This document shows, piece after piece, positions 52,499 to 61,326 of a stretch of DNA of 64,000 nt. Origin of the DNA: Acidisarcina polymorpha (lineage in GTDB: Bacteria; Acidobacteriota; Terriglobia; Terriglobales; Acidobacteriaceae); the NCBI RefSeq assembly GCF_003330725.1, contig NZ_CP030840.1, positions 3,782,001-3,846,000 of the forward strand. Reading direction: 5' to 3'. The stretch's first letter is position 1; each line of letters begins with the position of its first letter. The position numbers and the translations under genes were made by a program. The notes under the pieces are model-generated. The model was not told the DNA's origin, did not search any database, and was given only the letters and a program-made list of their open reading frames with translations.

Positions 52499-53665
52499 TC
52501 AGAGGCAGCGGCCGGCAGCGGCTCCGCTGGCCCACGCCCACTGGAAGTTGAAGCCTCCGAGTTGACCGGTTACATCGACAACTTCGCCAATGAAGAAGAG
52601 CCCGGGGATGCGTTTGCTCTCCATAGTCTTGGCGGAGAGTTCAGCGGTATCGACTCCTCCGGCAGTGACCTCGGCTTTGTCATAGCCCTCGGTGCCATCG
52701 GGGTCGAAGGGCCAATGGTGAAGCCGGTTTTCAAGCTGCTGGATGGCGGCGTTCGTCCACCTGGAGGGAGTCGCGAGGTCGACCAGGCGATCGGCAAGCC
52801 GTGCGGGGAAGGTTTCCCGGAGCGTAGCTTTCGCCGCGTTCGCATCGCGGCGAGTGTTGGTGGCAAGGAGGCTGGTGAGGGCCGGCTTCTCTGGCGCCCA
52901 GTCGACGCTGATTGCCTCGCTTTCCTTCCAGTAGGAGGAAAGCTGAAGAATCGCAGGGCCGCTCAGACCGCGATGCGTGATGAGCAGCTTCTCGCGAAAT
53001 TGCTGCCTGCCGGTAGAGGCGATGACTTCCGCCGAAAGCCCGGCCAGATCGCACCAATCCTGTTGATCGCTTTGCTCGAGCAGGAATGGTACCAAGGCCG
53101 GCCGACACTCCTGAATTGCGATTCCAAATTGCTCGGCTATCTGGTAGCCGAGGGAGGTCGCTCCCATCTTGGGGATGGAAAGGCCACCTGTGGCAATCAC
53201 CAACGCCGGAGCCAGGAATCCAGAGGCTTTAGTGTTTACCAGGAAGACTTCCTCCTTCTCGACACGCTGTATGTGCTGGTTCAGGAAGATTGCAACGCCT
53301 GCTTCGGCGCACTCGGCGAGCAGCATGGCGAGGATCTCTTTTGCCGAGCCATCACAGAAGAGCTGACCTAGAGTTTTTTCATGGTAGGGAATGTTATGCT
53401 TCTCAACCAGCGCGAGAAAGTCTTGTGGTGTGAACCGGGCAAGCGCAGAGCGGGCGAAGTGGGGATTGGCGGAAAGAAAATTTTCCGGACGGCAATGAAG
53501 GTTGGTAAAGTTGCAGCGTCCTCCGCCCGAGATCAAGATTTTCTTGCCCGGGCGATCGCCGTGATCGAGGACGGCAACTCGCCGGCCGCGCTTGCCGGCT
53601 TCGATGGCGCACATCAGTCCAGCGGCGCCAGCGCCGAGAATCACGAGGTCAAATGAGGCTTTCAC
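52499..53665 (-). CDS. BaiN/HI0933-type flavoprotein (NAD(P)/FAD-dependent oxidoreductase)
   Basis: The 388-residue protein begins with the FAD dinucleotide motif LVILGAGAAGLMCAIEAGKR, then SGGGRCNFTNLHC, the hallmark of the HI0933/BaiN family. It ends with GEVVDVTGQLGGFNFQWAWA, the conserved C-terminal FAD contact. Enzymes of the family carry FAD covalently or tightly bound; most are uncharacterised reductases, and some act on bile acids in gut bacteria. Cytoplasmic. It converges with the nucleotidyltransferase gene. Confidence 0.88.
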   Translation of the reverse strand: MKASFDLVILGAGAAGLMCAIEAGKRGRRVAVLDHGDRPGKKILISGGGRCNFTNLHCRPENFLSANPHFARSALARFTPQDFLALVEKHNIPYHEKTLGQLFCDGSAKEILAMLLAECAEAGVAIFLNQHIQRVEKEEVFLVNTKASGFLAPALVIATGGLSIPKMGATSLGYQIAEQFGIAIQECRPALVPFLLEQSDQQDWCDLAGLSAEVIASTGRQQFREKLLITHRGLSGPAILQLSSYWKESEAISVDWAPEKPALTSLLATNTRRDANAAKATLRETFPARLADRLVDLATPSRWTNAAIQQLENRLHHWPFDPDGTEGYDKAEVTAGGVDTAELSAKTMESKRIPGLFFIGEVVDVTGQLGGFNFQWAWASGAAAGRCL

Positions 53666-53748
53666 CTCTTCTCATCTTACTTCCGCTTCGCCGCTCCGGC
53701 CGTCGCCAAAACCTCCATGCCACCGAGTGTTGGACGGGAACGAACGGG

Positions 53749-55257
53749 TTAACGGATGTCAATTACAGCCAGACCACTCGCGGGAACGGTCACCGTCAAG
53801 CTACCCTGATCGAGCTTTTCAGTGCCTGGACGACCGACCTCGGCTGCCCGGCGAAGCTCCTCAATCTGCTGCCGGGTAGGATATTGGGGGCTTCCCATTT
53901 GCTTGTAGGCGGCCAACGTGTCTCCGTGTCTGGAATCCACTCGACTGATAGCGGCGACAGCTTGGGGCGAGAGTCCGCGAAAGTCAAGATGAAAACTTTT
54001 GTCGGGAGCGGTTTTGCCAGGCTCAACCAGATTCCATAGGGCAATGGTGAGGGACCCGTCTTTGTGGCGGGTAATGAGAAGGTCGGAGTTGGTCGAGGCG
54101 AGGCGTTCGTCGCCCAGATGATGCAAGAGTTCAAACGCGTCAAAGGCGGGCTTCGGGATGCCGCCGGCGGCGATCAGGCCATATCCACCGTAGAAGGGCT
54201 GTTTGACTGGACCCTGCTCTTCAAAGACATCGGAAAAGGTCCAGTAAGACATCACGTTGACCATGCCGTCACATTGGCGGATCGTATCGGCGAGCCACGG
54301 CCCCATGTAGATCGAGTCGGTGATTGGCGACTCGTTGGCGTAGGTCGCGTTGTATTCGCTCCAGATCAGCGGAATCGTTGGCATCGCCGAGGCCTGAATC
54401 TGGTCGTGCACCTTTTTTACGGCGGCACAGACCATCTGGTGGGGCGCGATGGGGCGCTTGTCCCCGAAGACATCCTGTGAGACGTCGTTCCCATACACGT
54501 GGGTGGAGACGAAGTCGAGCGGAACTTTGTCTGCGGTGGCGTGGGCGATGATCGCATCGACCCAGGCGGCCTGCGCGGTCGCCGGGCCGCCAACCCGGAT
54601 CTTCTGATTGACGGCCTTCAGCGCTCGCGCGGTGTGGTCGTAGAGTTCAAAATAGGTCTGCTGGGCGGGACGGCCGGTCCAGAAATCGATGTTCGGCTCA
54701 TTCCAAACCTCGAAATACCAGGTTGCGACTTCGTCGACCCCATAGCGATCGATGAGGTGCTGGGCGAAGGCGGTGATCAGCCCATCCCATTTGGAGTAAT
54801 CCTTTGGAGGCGAGACCACCTGCTTATACCAGAAGGGATGGAGGTCCTGGCGGAGCGCCAGCTTCTTGGGCATAAAGCTGATCTCGACAAAGGGCTTGAC
54901 CCCGTTTGCCAGCAGGCCGTCATAAATCTGGTCGACATAGGAGAAGTCATAGACCGGCTTGCCGTGAGCGTCTTCATCGTAAACGCCTAGTTCGTCATGC
55001 AGGATGGCGTGGAAGCGGACGTATTGGAAGCCGGTGATTTTCTTGACTTCACGGAGGTCGCGGCGGTAGCTGTCGCGCATGGTAAGTTCGGCCCGGCCGG
55101 AGCCGAACATCTGCTCCCAAAAATGCGGAAACGGAGTGGCTGGGGATTGCGCATCGATGGCAATCGTCTCCGTAGCCGATTGCGCGGGAGCGGCAGTTAA
55201 GCCGGCAAACGAGCCGAGCAGAACCAGGATCAGTTCGAGACATCTGGGTCGCATCAA
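53749..55257 (-). CDS. Secreted glycoside hydrolase family 39 (beta-xylosidase-like)
   Basis: A signal peptide ends near APAQS, followed by a (beta/alpha)8 barrel. The acid/base Glu lies in WYFEVWNEPNIDFWTG and the nucleophile Glu in IPLIWSEYNATY, as in GH39 beta-xylosidases; a beta-rich C-terminal domain completes the 502 residues. It probably removes xylose from plant xylan or similar glycans outside the inner membrane, in keeping with a plant-polymer-degrading acidobacterium. The gene is divergent from cheA and shares a 200-bp upstream region with it. Confidence 0.85.
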   Translation of the reverse strand: MMRPRCLELILVLLGSFAGLTAAPAQSATETIAIDAQSPATPFPHFWEQMFGSGRAELTMRDSYRRDLREVKKITGFQYVRFHAILHDELGVYDEDAHGKPVYDFSYVDQIYDGLLANGVKPFVEISFMPKKLALRQDLHPFWYKQVVSPPKDYSKWDGLITAFAQHLIDRYGVDEVATWYFEVWNEPNIDFWTGRPAQQTYFELYDHTARALKAVNQKIRVGGPATAQAAWVDAIIAHATADKVPLDFVSTHVYGNDVSQDVFGDKRPIAPHQMVCAAVKKVHDQIQASAMPTIPLIWSEYNATYANESPITDSIYMGPWLADTIRQCDGMVNVMSYWTFSDVFEEQGPVKQPFYGGYGLIAAGGIPKPAFDAFELLHHLGDERLASTNSDLLITRHKDGSLTIALWNLVEPGKTAPDKSFHLDFRGLSPQAVAAISRVDSRHGDTLAAYKQMGSPQYPTRQQIEELRRAAEVGRPGTEKLDQGSLTVTVPASGLAVIDIR

Positions 55258-55302
55258 TTCTTTCCTCCAGAAAGGATCGTTCTATTTCTATCGGATTGAC
55301 GT

Positions 55303-55329
55303 TAACCCCGCCAGCATTCCTGCCGATAC
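55303..55329 (+). promoter_or_regulatory. Candidate sigma-28 (FliA) promoter for the chemotaxis cluster
   Basis: TAAC at 55303-55306, 15 bases, then GCCGATAC at 55322-55329 matches the common flagellar-class core TAAA-N15-GCCGATAA at three of four and seven of eight positions with exact spacing. It lies about 134 bp upstream of the cheA ATG, reading toward it. Confidence 0.5.
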
Positions 55330-55462
55330 CAGTCACAGTGGGGATGAGAGTGGTTTGTCTGTAGCTTGGATGCGGGGTCCCGGTATCTTTTCGGAACCCC
55401 GGTACCAGGGCCGATCCGGCTACGGAAATTCCGCGAGTTTCCCAAGATTTGAGGGGCCGCGC

Positions 55463-58291
55463 ATGGAGTTTGCTGAAGAAGTCCGAGAGTTCCTGATCGA
55501 GAGCAATGAGAATCTCGGGGTACTCGATCGCGAGATTGTCGAGCTTGAGAAAAGCCCAGCCGACGAAAAGCTGATTGCGAGCGTCTTTCGTACGATTCAC
55601 ACCATCAAGGGCACCTGCGGATTTTTCGGCTTCGAGATCCTGGGCTCGATCACGCATGTGGCGGAAAACATCCTGGGCCAGGTGCGCGAGAAACAACGGA
55701 ATCTGACTCCCGATTTGGTCTCGCTGGTGCTCGAAACCGTCGACGTCGTCAAGCTGGTGCTGTCGAACATTGAGGAACAGGGCGAAGAAGGAGTCGATGT
55801 CTACCAGAGCCTGCGGCAGCGGCTCGACGACGCCTATAACTTCCGTTCAGGATCGGTGCCCTCTGCTGCTTCGGGCCTGGCTGTATCGGGAACTGCTTTA
55901 CCGGTTGCGGCGCCATCGACGTCCAGCGAGGGAATCGACTCTCCCTCAATGGATTTGCCGGCCGATTCTTCGCCATCGAGCGCCCCAGCCGATCTGAGTG
56001 ATTGTATCCATACCCTCGAGGAACGTCCCCTGCCAGCTCTCGCTGCCGAGGAGGTCGAGGAGGACCACACCGAGCCTGTGACTTCGCCAGGCGCAAAACA
56101 AGCAAGCCCTGATTCCGAGCCCCGGGTCCCGAAAGAGAGCAATGGAGCGGCCGGTACTTCGAACGGCGGATCCGTGGCGGATTCGACCATCCGCGTCGAC
56201 GTAACCTTGCTCGACAAGCTGATGAACCTGGTGGGAGAGCTGGTATTGGCCAGGAACCAGATCCTTCAAGGGACGGCGACCCAGAGTGGCGCCAGCAGCG
56301 GAGCGGCGCAACGGCTCAACCTGATCACGAGCGAGCTCCAAGAGGGTGTCATGCGCACCCGGATGCAGCCGATCGGAGTGGTATGGAACAAGCTGCCGAG
56401 AGTGGTGCGTGACTTGGCCTCCGAGGTTGGCAAGCAGATCGAGATCCAGATGGAAGGAGCGGAGACCGAACTCGACAAGACCATTATCGAAGCGATTAAA
56501 GACCCTCTGACCCACATCGTGCGAAACTCCTGTGACCACGGGATTGAATCTCCCGACGTTCGGGTCAAGAAAGGGAAGAAAAAGGCGGGCACGATCCTGC
56601 TGCGCGCTTATCACGAAGGTGGACACGTCAACATCGAGATCTCTGACGACGGTGCTGGCATCGACCCGGAGCGGGTGAAGCGCAAGGCGGTCGATAAAGG
56701 GCTCATCCGCGCCGAGCAGGCTGCGATCATGAGCGAATGGGAGGCGCTTCGACTGGTCTTTCTGCCCGGATTCTCGACGGCAGAGAAGATCACCAGCATC
56801 TCCGGCCGCGGCGTCGGCATGGATGTGGTGAAGACCAACATCGAGAAGATCGGGGGGGCCGTCGATCTTTTCAATCGTCCGAAAGCAGGGAGCACGGTCA
56901 AGATCAAGATTCCGCTCACCCTCGCCATTATCCCTGGTTTGATTGTGAACTTGAACAGCAGCCGGTCGAGCGGCGGCGTAGCGACCATGCGCCAGGACCG
57001 GTTCGTCATTCCGCAGGCCAATCTGCTCGAACTGGTGCGCCTGGAAGGCGCCGAGGATCGCAAACAAATAGAAAGCATCCACGGCACAGAGGTCTACCGG
57101 CGTCGCGGCAAGCTGCTGCCGCTGACCTATTTAAGCCGGGTCCTGGGGCTGACTCCGGCCCACAAAGAGGATGACCTGCTCAACATCGTCATTCTGCAGG
57201 CGGAGGATACAGCCTTCGGGCTGGTCGTCGACGGGGTCAGCGACACCCAGGAGATTGTGGTCAAGGCGCTGGGAAAACAGCTGAAATCGCTGAGTTGTTA
57301 TGTCGGTGCGACGATCATGGGGGACGGCAAGATTGCCCTCATCCTCGATGTCCCGGGCTTAGGGCGTCTAGCCAATATTCTCTCGCAATCGCTCGAGCGC
57401 GGCAGGACGGAAGCCAAGTCGCTCGATACGGTTGAGGACCTTCGCCAGACGCTCTTGCTGTTCAGCGCTGGCCGCTATCCGCGGCTGGTGGTGCCGCTTT
57501 CGATGGTTGCCCGGCTGGAGGAGTTTGCGAGTTCGAAGATCGAATACGCGGCCGGTTTGCCTGTGCTTCACTATCGCGACGCGATCCTGCCGCTGGTTTC
57601 AGTCGGTGCAATGCTCGACCGCGGCGGCGCGGATGCGGCGATGGAGCGGGACTCCCTGCAGGTGATCGTCTTCAGCGAGGGCAACCGGCATGTCGGTCTC
57701 GTAGTCGATGAAATCCAGGACATCGTCGAAGAAGCCGTGACCGTCAAGCGCGCCAGCACCTCGTTCGGCTTGTTGGGCTCTGGTGTGGTGGGGGGAAAAA
57801 TTACCGACTTCATTGATTTGGGGGCACTGCTCCAAGCCGCGATCGGGAGTCATCCGGATGCCTTCTCTTCACAGCTTCCGCTCAGCACGTCATTGCTGGT
57901 CGTGGACGCCTCGAAGATCGCCCGCGGGGTGCTTCGCGGCTACCTCGAGATGAGCGGCCATCATGTGCTCGAGGCAAGCAGTGTAGAAACGGCCCTTGAG
58001 ATTGTCGCCCGGAATCCGGTGCGGGTGGTGATCACCGCGTCCAGTCTGGGGCGATCGAGCGCCGGCGATCTGCTCGACGCGATGCGGAACCGTGAGGCGC
58101 TCGTGTCGGTTCCGGTGCTTGGACTCGTCGATGAGAGCGGAGACTTGCCCGAAGAGACGATCCAGGGACGACGGTTTGATGGCGTAGTCCGAGCCTCCGA
58201 CCGCGACGGATTGTTGCGGACGATTGAAGCGTTAGCTGGAGAAAAGACAGCGGGGAAGAAGGAGTTCGAAATGGCGGGGAGTTCCAGATGA
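55463..58291 (+). CDS. cheA: Chemotaxis histidine kinase CheA with two CheW-like domains and a receiver-like tail
   Basis: ATG 55463 starts the Hpt domain (MEFAEEVREFLIESNENLGV); His46 in RTIHTIKGTCGFFG is the phosphorylation site. A Ser/Pro-rich linker is followed by the dimerisation domain (VTLLDKLMNLVGELVLARNQ), the ATPase domain (DPLTHIVRNSCDHGIE, GRGVGMDVVKTNI) and a CheW-type domain. A second CheW-like domain follows (YPRLVVPLSMVARLEEFASS ... HVGLVVDEIQDIVEE), and then a receiver-like end with VVDASKIARGVLRGYLEMSG. In that end the acceptor Asp is replaced (VVITASSLG). The 942 residues exceed plain CheA. It overlaps cheW by ATGA. Confidence 0.92.
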   Translation: MEFAEEVREFLIESNENLGVLDREIVELEKSPADEKLIASVFRTIHTIKGTCGFFGFEILGSITHVAENILGQVREKQRNLTPDLVSLVLETVDVVKLVLSNIEEQGEEGVDVYQSLRQRLDDAYNFRSGSVPSAASGLAVSGTALPVAAPSTSSEGIDSPSMDLPADSSPSSAPADLSDCIHTLEERPLPALAAEEVEEDHTEPVTSPGAKQASPDSEPRVPKESNGAAGTSNGGSVADSTIRVDVTLLDKLMNLVGELVLARNQILQGTATQSGASSGAAQRLNLITSELQEGVMRTRMQPIGVVWNKLPRVVRDLASEVGKQIEIQMEGAETELDKTIIEAIKDPLTHIVRNSCDHGIESPDVRVKKGKKKAGTILLRAYHEGGHVNIEISDDGAGIDPERVKRKAVDKGLIRAEQAAIMSEWEALRLVFLPGFSTAEKITSISGRGVGMDVVKTNIEKIGGAVDLFNRPKAGSTVKIKIPLTLAIIPGLIVNLNSSRSSGGVATMRQDRFVIPQANLLELVRLEGAEDRKQIESIHGTEVYRRRGKLLPLTYLSRVLGLTPAHKEDDLLNIVILQAEDTAFGLVVDGVSDTQEIVVKALGKQLKSLSCYVGATIMGDGKIALILDVPGLGRLANILSQSLERGRTEAKSLDTVEDLRQTLLLFSAGRYPRLVVPLSMVARLEEFASSKIEYAAGLPVLHYRDAILPLVSVGAMLDRGGADAAMERDSLQVIVFSEGNRHVGLVVDEIQDIVEEAVTVKRASTSFGLLGSGVVGGKITDFIDLGALLQAAIGSHPDAFSSQLPLSTSLLVVDASKIARGVLRGYLEMSGHHVLEASSVETALEIVARNPVRVVITASSLGRSSAGDLLDAMRNREALVSVPVLGLVDESGDLPEETIQGRRFDGVVRASDRDGLLRTIEALAGEKTAGKKEFEMAGSSR

Positions 58292-58755
58292 CCATTAGCA
58301 GTGCGGCAGCAGGACAGCTCGGGGAGACACGGCAGTATTCAACGTTCCGGGTGGCGGATATGTTTATGGGGATCGAGCTAACGCGAGTGCAGGAGTTGCT
58401 CCGTTTCCAGGAGATGACGAGCGTTCCTTTGGCGCCGCGGGCGATCGAAGGCCTCATCAACCTGCGCGGGCAGATTGTTACGGCGCTCGATGTGCGGCGG
58501 ATTCTTGGGCTTCCGGCCTTTGAATCCGAAGACGCTCTGCCGATGAACATCGTGATTCAGTCGGAAGGCGGCCCGGTCAGCCTGCTGGTGGATGAAATCT
58601 GCGACGTGCTCGACGTTCCCCTCGAAGCAGCAAAGCCGCTGCCGGAAAACATGCCGGCAGCTCAGCGGGAGCTGCTGGATGGCGTCTACCAGCTGACCAC
58701 CGGATTGTTGCTGATCCTCAACACCCAGCGGGTGCTGGAAAGCGCGGCGCACTAA
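58288..58755 (+). CDS. cheW: Chemotaxis coupling protein CheW
   Basis: The 155-residue protein is a single CheW/SH3-like domain: YSTFRVADMFMGIELTRVQE, IEGLINLRGQIVTALDVRRI and VSLLVDEICDVLDVP are the usual blocks. It links receptors to CheA in the array. The ATG overlaps the cheA stop (ATGA), indicating translational coupling. Length and domain are normal. Confidence 0.92.
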   Translation: MTISSAAAGQLGETRQYSTFRVADMFMGIELTRVQELLRFQEMTSVPLAPRAIEGLINLRGQIVTALDVRRILGLPAFESEDALPMNIVIQSEGGPVSLLVDEICDVLDVPLEAAKPLPENMPAAQRELLDGVYQLTTGLLLILNTQRVLESAAH

Positions 58756-58960
58756 GCGGGGCGGTTGAAGCTATGGCTCAATCCTCCGAGGGCCGGATGA
58801 TCTGCCGGATGCGCCGTAGGGCTTGTTTCACCGCCGTCGGGGCGCAGCCGATTTTTGGAGACTGACGGGTGCCGGATACCTCCGCGCGGGTTGAGCCGCC
58901 GGGCGGATAAGGCAAGCAACGCTATACAAAACAAATCACGAACGAGGGAAGTTAGACAAC

Positions 58961-60652
58961 ATGGCAAGTTCACATAGCAGTCACGGCAGTTCGATCGCAA
59001 ACGTTCTTGTCTCGACACGCGGCAAGGGCACCCCAGTCACCGTTCCGGCTACCAACGGCCGACGCTCCTCGGCAATGGACACGGCCGCCACCGATGCCGC
59101 GCTCGAGTTCCAGCAGCAGCTTGCCGCCATCGGCAAGTCACAGGCGGTCATCGAGTTCCAGATGGATGGGACAATCCTCACCGCCAACGACAATTTCTTG
59201 AAGGTCCTTGGCTACAGCCTTGACGAAATCAAAGGAAGGCACCACCGGATGTTCGTTGATGTGGCCGAACAGAATTCGCCGGCATACGCGGAATTCTGGG
59301 CAAGACTCAACCGTGGCGAGTACCAGGCAGCGGAATACAAGCGCATCGCCAAGGGCGGCCGCGAAGTTTGGATTCAGGCATCTTACAATCCGATCCTCGA
59401 CTCGGCCGGGAAGCCCTTCAAGGTGGTGAAGTTCGCCACCGACGTCACCGCGCAGAAGCTGATCAACATCGACCTCTCCGGGCAGATAGCGGCGATCAGC
59501 AAGTCGCAGGCGGTGATTGAGTTTCAGATGGATGGCACAATCCTCACCGCCAACGAAAACTTCCTCCATGTGCTCGGATACTCACTTGAGGAAGTCAAGG
59601 GCCGGCACCATCGCATGTTTGTCGATCCGGCAGAGCAAAACAGCCCGGCCTATGCCGACTTCTGGGTGAGGCTGAATCGCGGGGAGTACCAGTCCGCCGA
59701 GTACAAGCGGATTGGCAAGGGCGGCAAAGAGGTTTTCATCCAGGCTTCCTACAACCCCATCCTTGATCTGAACGGCAAGCCGTTCAAGGTGGTCAAGTTC
59801 GCCACCGATGTCACCGAACAGGTCAAGATGCGCCGCGGCATGGCGGAACTGCTGGACACCATCGGCGGGACAGCCATCGCCATCGCCGCCTCGGCTGAAG
59901 AGTTGACCACCGTCAGTCAGCAGTTGACGACGAACGCGGGAGACACGGCGCAGCAGGCCAACGCGGCCTCGGCGACGAGTGAGCAGGTCTCGGCCAACGT
60001 GAATGTGGTGGCGGCCAGCTCAGAGGAGATGATGGCATCCATCCGCGAGATCTCGAAGAGTGCGACGGAAGCGGCGCGCGTCGCCAAGGCCGCAGTGACG
60101 ATCGCCGAGACGACCAACCAGACGATTCATCAACTGGGTACATCGAGTTCTGAGATCGGCAAGGTGATCAAGGTCATCACCTCGATCGCGCAACAGACTA
60201 ACTTGCTGGCACTCAACGCCACCATTGAGGCGGCCCGCGCCGGCGAAGCTGGCAAGGGCTTCGCAGTCGTGGCGAACGAGGTGAAGGAACTGGCCAAGGA
60301 GACCGCGCGAGCCACCGAAGAGATTGGGCAGAAGATCGAGGCGATCCAGACTGATACTCAGGCCGCGGTCAAAGCCATCGGTGAAGTCAGCCAAATCATC
60401 AACCAGGTGAACGATATCTCGAACGTCATCGCCTCTGCGGTCGAAGAGCAGACGGCGACGACTACCGAGATCGGGCGCAATGTGACTGAGGCGGCAATGG
60501 GGACAAACGAGATCGCCGGGAGCATCTCGGGCGTCGCCAAGTCAGCGCAGCTGACCATGGCAGGAGCATCGGACACGCAAACCGCAGCGCGTTCCTTGAG
60601 TGAAATGGCAGCGAGTCTCCAACTGCTGTCGAGCCGCGCGAAAGAGTCCTGA
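58961..60652 (+). CDS. Soluble methyl-accepting chemotaxis protein with duplicated PAS domains
   Basis: The 563-residue protein has a short Ser/Thr-rich N-terminus, then two almost identical PAS domains (first at about 60-165, second at about 180-285) sharing [25 protein letters not shown] and ASYNPIL, and the MCP signalling domain. The hairpin tip reads [20 protein letters not shown]. No membrane helix is present, so it is a cytoplasmic receptor like Aer-type or energy-taxis sensors; a bound cofactor (heme or FAD) is possible but not shown by motifs. It has no C-terminal NWETF-like pentapeptide. It sits between cheW and cheY. Confidence 0.9.
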   Translation: MASSHSSHGSSIANVLVSTRGKGTPVTVPATNGRRSSAMDTAATDAALEFQQQLAAIGKSQAVIEFQMDGTILTANDNFLKVLGYSLDEIKGRHHRMFVDVAEQNSPAYAEFWARLNRGEYQAAEYKRIAKGGREVWIQASYNPILDSAGKPFKVVKFATDVTAQKLINIDLSGQIAAISKSQAVIEFQMDGTILTANENFLHVLGYSLEEVKGRHHRMFVDPAEQNSPAYADFWVRLNRGEYQSAEYKRIGKGGKEVFIQASYNPILDLNGKPFKVVKFATDVTEQVKMRRGMAELLDTIGGTAIAIAASAEELTTVSQQLTTNAGDTAQQANAASATSEQVSANVNVVAASSEEMMASIREISKSATEAARVAKAAVTIAETTNQTIHQLGTSSSEIGKVIKVITSIAQQTNLLALNATIEAARAGEAGKGFAVVANEVKELAKETARATEEIGQKIEAIQTDTQAAVKAIGEVSQIINQVNDISNVIASAVEEQTATTTEIGRNVTEAAMGTNEIAGSISGVAKSAQLTMAGASDTQTAARSLSEMAASLQLLSSRAKES

Positions 60653-60942
60653 GGCTTCTTGAATGGAGCGCCCGCCGATCACCGTGCCGGGCGCTCTCGA
60701 GGTCGTCGCTTCGAGCAACGATATTGAACCTTCCGTCTCATCCGTTCGCCTGAGGAGTTCAAGCCGGAGCGCTCTCCCGAAACTCCGGGCAACTGCGCTG
60801 TGTTCCTCAGCGGTTTCGACGGGCTCAACTCTGCTGGCTGCAATGTCCGAACGAGAAGAACTCCTGGAGTTCCGTTCCCGGAGTTCGACTTGAGTTCCGC
60901 GGGGATCCGAATGCCGCACCAGAAAGGAGCGTCGAGACCGTT
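60653..60942. other. Gap between mcp and cheY
   Basis: About 290 bp holding the GC-rich hairpin and no convincing gene. A 76-codon open frame (60663-60893) lacks a recognisable family and a good Shine-Dalgarno and is not called. A separate promoter for cheY-cheB-cheR-cheX could lie here, but no boxes stand out. Confidence 0.5.
60666..60696 (+). terminator. Stable hairpin after the receptor gene
   Basis: GAGCGCCCG (60666-60674) and CGGGCGCTC (60688-60696) form a perfect 9-bp GC-rich stem 14 bp after the receptor stop. No T-run follows, so it may stabilise the upstream mRNA or attenuate read-through into cheY rather than terminate fully. Confidence 0.5.
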
Positions 60943-61320
60943 ATGCCAAATAAAGTGCTGATAGTCGATGACTCGCGCGCGATGCGATGCATCTTGGCCA
61001 AAATTATTGCGGGGCTGGGCTTCGAGGTCTTGCAGGCAGGCGACGGTCTTCAGGCCCTCGCCATCCTGGGGCACGAGCACTCGCAGGTGAGGCTGGTGTT
61101 GTCGGATTGGAATATGCCCACTATGGATGGCCTGGCTTTCGTGAAGGCAGTGCGAGCCGACCAGCGGTTTGCTGCGCTGCCGATCGTTATGGTGACCACG
61201 GAGACCCATATCGAGCAAATGATTGTTGCCCTGAGCGCAGGGGCCAACGAGTACATCATGAAGCCGTTTACGACCGAGATGGTTGAAGACAAGCTCCGCA
61301 TGCTTCAAGTGGTGAGGTAG
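60943..61320 (+). CDS. cheY: CheY-type single-domain response regulator
   Basis: The 125-residue receiver domain has the acidic pair in LIVDDSRAMR, the phospho-acceptor Asp55 in LVLSDWNMPTMDG, a Thr in MVTTETH and Lys107 in YIMKPFTTEM. It is a stand-alone receiver that would bind the flagellar switch when phosphorylated by CheA. It is 6 nt upstream of cheB. Confidence 0.92.
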   Translation: MPNKVLIVDDSRAMRCILAKIIAGLGFEVLQAGDGLQALAILGHEHSQVRLVLSDWNMPTMDGLAFVKAVRADQRFAALPIVMVTTETHIEQMIVALSAGANEYIMKPFTTEMVEDKLRMLQVVR

Positions 61321-61326
61321 GCTCCT

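Noticed and set aside
60663-60893. A 76-codon gene between mcp and cheY
   Set aside because: Ser/Arg-rich composition, overlaps the hairpin, no Shine-Dalgarno and no family resemblance.
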